Part shown: piece by piece, positions 1-3,978 of the stretch
Numbering within the stretch: position 1 is the stretch's first letter
How the letters are laid out: the number at the start of each line of letters is the position of its first letter
Source of the DNA: Candidatus Zixiibacteriota bacterium
GTDB taxonomy: Bacteria > Zixibacteria > MSB-5A5 > GN15 > PGXB01
DNA: 5,454 nucleotides
Assembly (NCBI GenBank): GCA_024230695.1
Contig: JAAERC010000286.1
Span: forward strand, 1-5,454
Direction: 5' to 3'
The notes under the pieces: generated by a model
What the model saw: the letters and a program-made list of their open reading frames with translations, nothing else
What the model was told of the DNA's origin: nothing
The model's database searches: none
Made by a program: the position numbers and the translations under genes

Positions 1-21
1 AATAAAGAAGTAAACAACTTG

Positions 22-58
22 TGTCTGCTGAAAATCGTGGCTCTCATCCCAGCGGACA
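22..58. repeat. Inverted repeat in the leader below the leftward promoter
   Basis: The arms TGTCTGCTG (22-30) and CAGCGGACA (50-58) pair over nine positions around a 19-base loop. On the + strand the one non-Watson-Crick position is a G-U wobble; on the minus strand it is an A-C mismatch. The structure therefore fits slightly better in a rightward RNA, although the nearby promoter points left. No U-tract follows it on either side, so it is not an intrinsic terminator. I do not recognise a riboswitch class. Confidence 0.35.
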
Positions 59-83
59 ATTCATTTAACACACGCTCGTGACT

Positions 84-111
84 ATAATAACGGAAAAAGA
101 TTATTTGTCAA
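84..111 (-). promoter_or_regulatory. Sigma-70-type promoter firing leftward out of the window
   Basis: Read on the minus strand, a perfect -35 box TTGACA (106-111) is followed after 16 bases by TATTAT (84-89), a 5/6 match to the -10 consensus. Transcription would start near 77 and leave the window on the left, so the gene it serves is mostly or wholly outside. The only open frame in the transcribed stub starts at an ATG at 47 and runs off the edge after 15 codons without a Shine-Dalgarno site, so I do not call it a gene. Confidence 0.6.
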
Positions 112-485
112 GTAAAAAGTGGAAATATTTTCCCGCTCTCTATTTTAGTCGATTATTTTTCATAATTATATTAAACCCATGTTATAAAGTAATTATGGCT
201 TTTTAGGAAATAAAGGCTTATGAAAAATGAGAAAATAATTCCTCATATATCCTTTTCTTGTTATATAGTCTTTGAATATAAACAGAAATATATTTCCACC
301 GCTTATTTCTGAAGTATTTGGCTATTTTTACCAATATTGCCAAATTTGACCAAATATTGGTCTGTTGAAAATATAATTTCTCCAATTCGACAATATTATT
401 CAATCAGACCATCAATATCATATATTTTTACCCCAATAATATTAAACATTCACCCCATAATGTCATTCCCGCTCCCATCAATGTC
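112..485. other. AT-rich non-coding stretch with one long AT hairpin
   Basis: This stretch is very AT-rich and I see no gene in it. Short open frames occur on both strands, but they lack ribosome binding sites, are built of Ile/Asn/Lys/Tyr codons typical of chance AT-rich DNA, and match no family I know. The one clear structure is an inverted repeat, ACCAATATT (330-338) with AATATTGGT (353-361), a perfect 9-bp stem around a 14-base loop that itself contains the palindrome CAAATTTG. A poorly U-flanked AT hairpin like this could be chance or a protein-binding dyad. Confidence 0.5.
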
Positions 486-510
486 ATACCCGCGTACGCG
501 GGTATCCATG
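460..510. repeat. dRS3-like palindromic dispersed repeat with a partial tandem copy
   Basis: Bases 486-505 are a perfect 20-bp palindrome, ATACCCGCGT joined to ACGCGGGTAT. It is preceded by TGTC and followed by CCATG. Just upstream, ATGTCATTCCCGC (460-472) repeats the left half ATGTCATACCCGC (481-493) with a single change, 21 bases away. The core ATnCCC...GGGnAT resembles the dRS3 repeats of Neisseria and similar 'ATTCCCGC...GCGGGAAT' repeats scattered through many bacterial genomes. The likeness to those families is from memory; the palindrome and the half-copy are directly visible. Confidence 0.6.
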
Positions 511-546
511 CTGATTATTTCTTCTGTGAATACAATAATTTAAATT

Positions 547-636
547 GATGGGTGGCGCACCCCTTGGGGTGCGGAAATGTTCCAATCGTTATATAATTGT
601 TTAATCTTTAGTAGATCTGGAGCCCTGTACTCCTGA
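547..636 (+). repeat. Dispersed hairpin repeat, copy 1
   Basis: This 90-base element recurs at 2014-2101 in the same orientation. By hand count 81 of 88 aligned bases are identical, with one 2-base gap. A run of 41 identical bases (575-615 against 2042-2082) forms its core. It opens with a perfect 8-bp hairpin, CGCACCCC (556-563) with GGGGTGCG (566-573), and ends with a small hairpin, GGAG (619-622) with CTCC (630-633). No reading frame is shared, so it behaves as a non-coding repeat, perhaps a MITE-like or REP-like element. The strand is nominal. Confidence 0.85.
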
Positions 637-654
637 TGTTTGAATCCCAAAAGT

Positions 655-705
655 GCGGTGCCCCACCGCTTGTTTTAAATCCTGAGATAAACGAAGGGCG
701 GTGGG
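655..705. repeat. GC-rich region with two mutually exclusive hairpins
   Basis: GCGGTG (655-660) can pair with CACCGC (664-669) over a 3-base loop. Alternatively CCCACCGC (662-669) can pair with GCGGTGGG (698-705) over a 28-base loop. Both use the same central strand, so only one can form at a time. The GC-rich blocks stand out from the AT-rich surroundings and lie directly after repeat copy 1, so they may be part of the same composite repeat. Copy 2 at 2014 lacks them. Confidence 0.5.
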
Positions 706-746
706 TTATCTGATTGGAAGACATAGATATGAATATAATATCACTC

Positions 747-761
747 CCACCCAATGGGTGG
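747..761. repeat. Short hairpin flanked by an 8-base direct repeat
   Basis: CCACCC (747-752) and GGGTGG (756-761) form a 6-bp stem with a 3-base loop. The octamer GAATATAA occurs on both sides (731-738 and 761-768), which could be chance in AT-rich DNA or the mark of a small insertion. The G/C-block sequence resembles the hairpins at 556-573 and 655-705. Confidence 0.35.
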
Positions 762-805
762 AATATAAATATATGACAAAGGGCAGATTATTAATATTCG
801 ACAAA

Positions 806-836
806 TAAAAAAGGCAGGAACCCGTCGGTCCCTGCT
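806..836 (-). terminator. Intrinsic terminator of the redoxin/peptide unit
   Basis: On the minus strand GCAGGGACC pairs with GGTTCCTGC (835-827 and 822-814; nine pairs including one G-U) over the tetraloop GACG. One C and then six U residues follow (812-807). The hairpin sits 29 bases beyond the stop codon of the cysteine-rich peptide. The opposite strand has only two T residues after the stem, so termination should be leftward only. Confidence 0.88.
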
Positions 837-864
837 TAATAAAGGCTCTACCGATTAAGCAAGC

Positions 865-1080
865 CTAATATGCGCATTCTTGAAGTGAGTAGTTGCATCT
901 GGGGCCCGTTGGACTTGGACAGCATTCCATGCAACGACGTACTTCCAGGTCGCATTCTGCCCAGCAGGGCGCGCCAGGCTCTTGACACATATTAGCGGCA
1001 CTGGAAGTTGATACCAAGGCGCCAAATGCAAATGCTAAGGCGAACAGCAACAAAAACATAACGGCTATTTTTTTCTTCAT
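865..1080 (-). CDS. Secreted cysteine-rich small peptide (71 aa precursor)
   Basis: I do not recognise this as a named family. The precursor begins with three lysines and a hydrophobic stretch (residues 5-23), then Ser-Thr-Ser-Ser-Ala-Ala. This is a textbook Sec signal peptide with likely cleavage after Ala29 (S-A-A before Asn30). The mature peptide would have 42 residues, eight of them cysteines, in the pattern C-X6-C-X3-C-X6-C-X2-C-C-X7-C-X6-C, and is acidic (about -3). An even number of cysteines in an exported peptide suggests four disulphides; metal or cofactor binding is an alternative. The start at 1080 is fixed by an exceptionally strong Shine-Dalgarno site. The gene lies 94 bases after the redoxin gene on the same strand and is followed at once by a terminator, so it is the last gene of that unit. 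Whether it is an antimicrobial, structural or redox peptide cannot be told from the sequence. Confidence 0.85.
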   Translation of the reverse strand: MKKKIAVMFLLLFALAFAFGALVSTSSAANMCQEPGAPCWAECDLEVRRCMECCPSPTGPRCNYSLQECAY

Positions 1081-1086
1081 CTTTTT

Positions 1087-1097
1087 CTCACCTCCTC
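1087..1097 (-). promoter_or_regulatory. Near-perfect Shine-Dalgarno site of the cysteine-rich peptide
   Basis: On the minus strand GAGGAGGTGAG precedes the ATG at 1080; the nine bases AGGAGGTGA match the 16S rRNA anti-Shine-Dalgarno tail without a mismatch. The GGAGG core ends ten bases before the start codon. This is the strongest ribosome binding site in the window and predicts that the peptide is made in excess over the upstream redoxin. Confidence 0.8.
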
Positions 1098-1174
1098 AGA
1101 GATTTGTTTAAAGTCCATTTTGATCGAATCGATCGATTTCCTATTATCCAATACTGCAGTTTGGAATTATTAAA

Positions 1175-1783
1175 CTAAATATTATCTATCTTGTTGGCGG
1201 AGTATGTCTTAATCAAATCATATGCACTAAAAGGCGTAAATTCATTATATGGTGAATTATATAGTTCAACTATTTGAATATTGCCACTCAAGCACATAAT
1301 ATTTGGGTATCTGTTTATGCCATAATCTTTTACGAGGACATAGCCAGTGTCACAGAAATATTGATATGGGAAATCATATTCTTCCAGGTATTCGCTTGTT
1401 TGTATAAGAGATCCGCAGGTGATAGCAATTATCTGAAAATCCTGAGGTAATTTATCGTAAAATGTTGACCATTCCTCAACTGCCTTAGCACACGGACTGC
1501 AAGAAGGCGAAATAAACATTATGGCCGTATTTTTCCCCCTAAATATATCATGAGAATTAACCACATCTCCGTCAGAATTAAGCAAAAATACTTCAGGGAA
1601 CACATCATTTTGCTTTAACATGATATCACTCTTGTATTTATACTTGTTGGCAAATTCGGCCTTTGCCTCAGCGTGACGCCAGTTCATAAACCAATTCCCG
1701 GCCATAACTCCGATAAAACCAACAATTAAGAACCCACCATAAATCAGGATCTTACTTTTCCAACTGCCTAATGATTCCGTCAT
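1175..1783 (-). CDS. Membrane-anchored thioredoxin-fold (TlpA/redoxin-like) thiol-disulphide oxidoreductase
   Basis: The 202-residue protein has a single N-terminal membrane segment (about residues 11-33) and then a redoxin domain (about 55-195). The active site is Cys95-Ser-Pro-Cys98, after the beta-strand AIMFISPS. The cis-proline loop is probably Arg158-Tyr-Pro160. By analogy with TlpA, ResA and MauD-type proteins the domain should face the periplasm or cell exterior and exchange dithiols and disulphides. Three further cysteines (123, 144, 164) are unusual for the family and might form a second redox pair. The ATG at 1783 has a good AAGGAGG site seven bases upstream. Direction of electron flow (oxidase, isomerase or reductase) cannot be deduced from CSPC. 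The immediate downstream gene encodes an exported peptide with eight cysteines, which is its most likely substrate by context. No DsbD/CcdA, DoxX or MauE partner is present in the window. Confidence 0.85.
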   Translation of the reverse strand: MTESLGSWKSKILIYGGFLIVGFIGVMAGNWFMNWRHAEAKAEFANKYKYKSDIMLKQNDVFPEVFLLNSDGDVVNSHDIFRGKNTAIMFISPSCSPCAKAVEEWSTFYDKLPQDFQIIAITCGSLIQTSEYLEEYDFPYQYFCDTGYVLVKDYGINRYPNIMCLSGNIQIVELYNSPYNEFTPFSAYDLIKTYSANKIDNI

Positions 1784-1852
1784 TGAAACCTCCTTGTGCC
1801 ACAGGATATTAATCCTACAATTACGAAATTCTGATAAAACTCTGCTATTATG

Positions 1853-1882
1853 TTAATATTATATAATACAAGTGGGTGTCAA
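1853..1882 (-). promoter_or_regulatory. Probable promoter of the redoxin/peptide unit
   Basis: On the minus strand there is a perfect TTGACA (1877-1882). The -10 box is ambiguous: TATTAA with an 18-base spacer (1853-1858), TAATAT with 15 bases (1856-1861), or a perfect TATAAT only 13 bases away (1858-1863). Any of these gives a leader of roughly 60-70 bases before the ATG at 1783. No other -35/-10 pair of this quality lies between here and the gene. Confidence 0.5.
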
Positions 1883-2013
1883 ATTCTGTCAGTAGAAAAT
1901 TTAAAAGTTGATATTATTTTGCATATATTCTATCGATTTTCCAGAAATACATTTTTTTGTCTTAAATAAGTTGAAAAATTTTCGTATATTTATGCACCTC
2001 AGCGCTTTAACGG

Positions 2014-2101
2014 GACGGGTGGCGTACCTCTTGGGGTAAGTAAATGTTCCAATCGTTATATAATTGTTTAATCTTTAGTAGACCTGGAGCCCTGCTCCTG
2101 A
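2014..2101 (+). repeat. Dispersed hairpin repeat, copy 2
   Basis: This is the second copy of the element at 547-636, in the same orientation and starting 1467 bases further on. Its first hairpin has drifted: relative to copy 1, one C-G pair has become T-A by a double change (2025/2038), one pair has become a G-T wobble (2029/2034), and one pair is broken (2024/2039). The closing GGAG/CTCC hairpin (2086-2089 with 2095-2098) is kept, and the only gap between the copies falls in its loop. The strand is nominal. Confidence 0.85.
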
Positions 2102-2127
2102 CAATTTCATAATTCTATTGTGGGTGT

Positions 2128-2153
2128 CAGATGTCCAGACGAGTCCACATCTG
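2128..2153. repeat. Inverted repeat after repeat copy 2
   Basis: CAGATGT (2128-2134) and ACATCTG (2147-2153) form a perfect 7-bp stem around a 12-base loop. The preceding decamer GTGGGTGTCA (2120-2129) also occurs at 1872-1881. No T-tract follows on either strand (the right side is CCCC), so a terminator is unlikely. It may belong to another dispersed repeat family. Confidence 0.4.
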
Positions 2154-2632
2154 CCCCGGCGTAACTATCCTCAAACAAATTTACTACAACTTCACACTTA
2201 TTTTATATCCTAGATCTTCAATAGAGAACAAAAAATGAGGGAAATTATGTCTATTTATAAAAACACCTTATATAGTAAGCACACAATTAACATCGATTAG
2301 ATAGTTTTTTCTCAAAAATGAAGGACAGCTATCAGCTGGCTACGAACCCATTTCGTTGTAATAGCATGATTGTAAAGGGGTTATAAGAAATTTTTAGAAT
2401 TAATTCAGGAAAAACTTTTCATTACCTTGTTAGACGATATTGTCGTATGTATTTGCAGGCAAATAGGATATAAGAAATTGTAAAAAATATTGAATAAATA
2501 TTATATTATTTGCCGAAATGGAGGAAGCCACCTTATCTTACTGTATAGCATACAATTACAAAAATTATTACTATTTTTACAGAAAGTTATTGATTTTAGG
2601 GAGGTTTGAGCGGATATATTAATGGAGACATT
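2154..2632. other. AT-rich intergenic DNA upstream of the nuclease gene
   Basis: I find no gene here. A 17-codon frame at 2247-2300 has a fair GAGGG site but no recognisable content. Small dyads are present: ACGAA/TTCGT (2342-2346 and 2352-2356), and TGTAT-AGC-ATACA (2542-2554). The second lies about 80 bases before the nuclease start and overlaps a -10-like TACAAT (2551-2556), so it could be an operator. No matching -35 box is visible, so the nuclease promoter remains unplaced. Confidence 0.45.
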
Positions 2633-3271
2633 ATGAATATTCCTAAGAAAAAATATTTAATACCGATTTTTATCCTGTTTGTTTTGCTGGTTCGGTATGT
2701 TCCTGAGATTGGAGTAGATAAGTCCCCGGCGGATAGATACTTAGTAACAAAAATCATTGATGGTGACACAATTGAGCTATTTGGGGGAGATAAACTGCGA
2801 TTATTGGGTATCGATTGTCCTGAACGGGGAGATTTTTTATATGACTCGGCAACAACATACCTAAATTCTCTGATTTTAAATAAAACCGTTGAAATATCAT
2901 ATTCAAAAAAGCGACGGGATGGTTATGGCCGGATTTTAGGATATCTGTTTATTGATTCGGTTTGTATTAATGAATCTATTCTAAACGCTGGAATGGCAAC
3001 AGTTTATCTTTTTTCAGACAATTTAGGCGATTCAATACGAATAAATGGACTTTTGAGCGCTCAAAAATCGGCGATGACCAACAAAAAAGGCCTGTGGGCC
3101 AAACAAGTATCCGAAGAGGATTTTTATTTGGCCATCAAAGGGAAATTGCGTTTTCACAGACCGGCTTGCCGATCTGTAAACAACAAGCCAATATCCAATT
3201 GTATAAGATTTACTTTCCGTTTAGACGCATTTAATGAAGGTTTTTCACCATGCCGGAATTGTCGGCCATGA
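2633..3271 (+). CDS. Membrane-anchored staphylococcal-nuclease-type (SNase) nuclease with C-terminal His/Cys motif
   Basis: The 212-residue protein has a short basic N-terminus and one hydrophobic segment (about 8-20). An SNase/OB-fold domain (about 35-158) follows. The key residues of staphylococcal nuclease are recognisable: Asp43 and Asp45 in DGDT (D19/D21), Arg56 (R35), Asp61 and Glu64 in GIDCPE (D40/E43), and Arg100 in DGYGR (R87). The usual Thr of GIDTPE is Cys62 here. The tail (about 165-212) carries H175-X3-C179 and PC207-X2-C210, a small Ada-like or zinc-ribbon-like module often found after SNase domains. The protein is probably a Ca2+-dependent extracytoplasmic nuclease acting on DNA or RNA. 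I chose ATG 2633 over the in-frame TTG at 2606: GGAG lies five bases before the ATG, whereas the GGGAGG near the TTG is only one base away, and ATG 2633 gives a clean signal-anchor. Confidence 0.88.
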   Translation: MNIPKKKYLIPIFILFVLLVRYVPEIGVDKSPADRYLVTKIIDGDTIELFGGDKLRLLGIDCPERGDFLYDSATTYLNSLILNKTVEISYSKKRRDGYGRILGYLFIDSVCINESILNAGMATVYLFSDNLGDSIRINGLLSAQKSAMTNKKGLWAKQVSEEDFYLAIKGKLRFHRPACRSVNNKPISNCIRFTFRLDAFNEGFSPCRNCRP

Positions 3272-3321
3272 TTTATTTTTTATTTTTTTGGAAAAATTCT
3301 GGTTTTTCTTTAAATATCATG

Positions 3322-3327
3322 TATAAT
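3322..3327 (+). promoter_or_regulatory. -10 box TATAAT directly before the lipoprotein start
   Basis: A perfect TATAAT ends six bases before the ATG at 3334. If used, transcription would begin at or next to the A of the start codon, giving a leaderless mRNA. This fits the absence of any Shine-Dalgarno site. The -35 region (about 3299-3304, CTGGTT) is poor, so the box may be chance in AT-rich DNA. Confidence 0.35.
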
Positions 3328-3333
3328 ATTTAT

Positions 3334-3759
3334 ATGAGCACAAAGAAAAGAATATATGTCCCAATATTATTATTAGCCTGTTTAATACTATTATTGGCTT
3401 GTTTTGGTTCAAAAAATAAAGTCTATACAAGTTTGCCGAATCGGACAATTCCCCTGGATTCTGTGAAAACTATTGTTGGTGCACTAAAGCTTAAACCGGA
3501 AGTCGATTCTTTTTTGGTTAATTTTAGGGTTCCCGGTGACAGTAGTTGTCCCGTCAAAATCGAATTTTTAACCTCACAGCATAAACTTGAACGTCTGGTA
3601 ACCGACTCAGTTTATTCTCCAGGTTTTCATCAAATACTTTGGGGCCGGGTTGACGCGAATGGCGGCACTATTGATTATTATCGCACTTATTATTATAAGT
3701 TTACTATTTGCGGCAGTACACATACCAAAGGATTTTTCTATCGCAAGGAACTGTATTAG
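3334..3759 (+). CDS. Small lipoprotein with FlgD-Ig-like domain
   Basis: The 141-residue product starts with Met-Ser-Thr-Lys-Lys-Arg and a hydrophobic segment. A lipobox Leu20-Leu-Ala-Cys23 follows, so Cys23 should be lipidated and the protein held in an outer or cytoplasmic membrane. Residues about 60-139 read like one FlgD-type Ig-like repeat: a V-NFRVP strand, VKIEFLTSQ, LERLVTD, then PGFHQILWGR-VDANGG (96-111), and a Tyr-rich strand with a Lys-Gly end. This fold is common as a C-terminal module of secreted proteins in FCB bacteria; here it stands almost alone. Cys72 and Cys126 could form a disulphide. I chose ATG 3334 because it gives an ideal lipoprotein signal; an upstream in-frame ATG at 3250 overlaps the nuclease and would bury the signal. 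No Shine-Dalgarno site precedes 3334. It follows the nuclease by 62 bases on the same strand. Function is unknown. Confidence 0.72.
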   Translation: MSTKKRIYVPILLLACLILLLACFGSKNKVYTSLPNRTIPLDSVKTIVGALKLKPEVDSFLVNFRVPGDSSCPVKIEFLTSQHKLERLVTDSVYSPGFHQILWGRVDANGGTIDYYRTYYYKFTICGSTHTKGFFYRKELY

Positions 3760-3809
3760 TCAATATTTGGTTTCAACTTGACACATCTTTGATCCTCTGA
3801 GCATTTATC

Positions 3810-3890
3810 TGCACATTATCTGATATGATTGTACTATTGATAGTGCACTGTTTCTTTTTGTCCAAAAACTGTGCAATATTTGATATGCAC
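3810..3890 (+). promoter_or_regulatory. Repeated sites upstream of the response regulator gene
   Basis: TGATATG occurs at 3821-3827 and 3881-3887, each preceded at short distance by TGCA (3810-3813 and 3872-3875). GTGCA/TGCAC motifs lie at 3810-3814, 3843-3848 (palindrome GTGCAC), 3871-3875 and 3886-3890. The last two form an inverted repeat with a 10-base spacer. TGATATGAT (3821-3829) is also a good extended -10 element. The layout suggests a promoter with regulator-binding sites, possibly for autoregulation, but this is inference. Confidence 0.4.
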
Positions 3891-3978
3891 TACAGCTTTC
3901 AGAAGCCGATACTATAAGGGAAATCGCCTCTTATGGCAGATGAATGCAATAATGTTTTTTGGCATCTAAGGAGCAAAC

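Noticed and set aside
220..312. 30-codon rightward frame starting at ATG 220
   Set aside because: AAAGG lies only three bases before the ATG, and the product has no signal, motif or family likeness; it also overlaps other chance frames.
218..403. 61-codon leftward open frame in the AT-rich left region
   Set aside because: It begins with TTG, has no Shine-Dalgarno site, and its composition is typical of random AT-rich DNA.
337..543. 68-codon rightward frame
   Set aside because: It runs through the palindromic repeat at 460-510, lacks a ribosome binding site and has low-complexity composition.
1077..1118. 13-codon upstream frame whose stop overlaps the start of the cysteine-rich peptide (ATGA)
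   Set aside because: The overlap suggests translational coupling, but the frame has no Shine-Dalgarno site and contains the peptide's own site, so the overlap is probably chance.
2235..2300. Tiny frame (21 codons, or 17 from ATG 2247) with a GAGGG site
   Set aside because: Too short to judge, with no recognisable sequence; nothing around it supports a gene.
2606..2632. Upstream TTG start for the nuclease
   Set aside because: The GGGAGG there is one base from the TTG, too close for use; ATG 2633 has a properly spaced GGAG and leaves a normal signal-anchor.
3252..3289. Terminator candidate at the end of the nuclease gene
   Set aside because: The stem GCCG/CGGC has only four pairs and lies inside the coding sequence, and five bases separate it from the T-rich stretch.
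3250..3333. Upstream ATG start for the lipoprotein, overlapping the nuclease gene
   Set aside because: It would put 28 extra residues ahead of a complete lipoprotein signal sequence.
3934..3949. Sigma-54 promoter candidate TGGCAG...TGCAA before the response regulator
   Set aside because: GG and GC are separated by nine bases; sigma-54 promoters need ten, and the -12 element reads TGC without the preceding T of TTGC.
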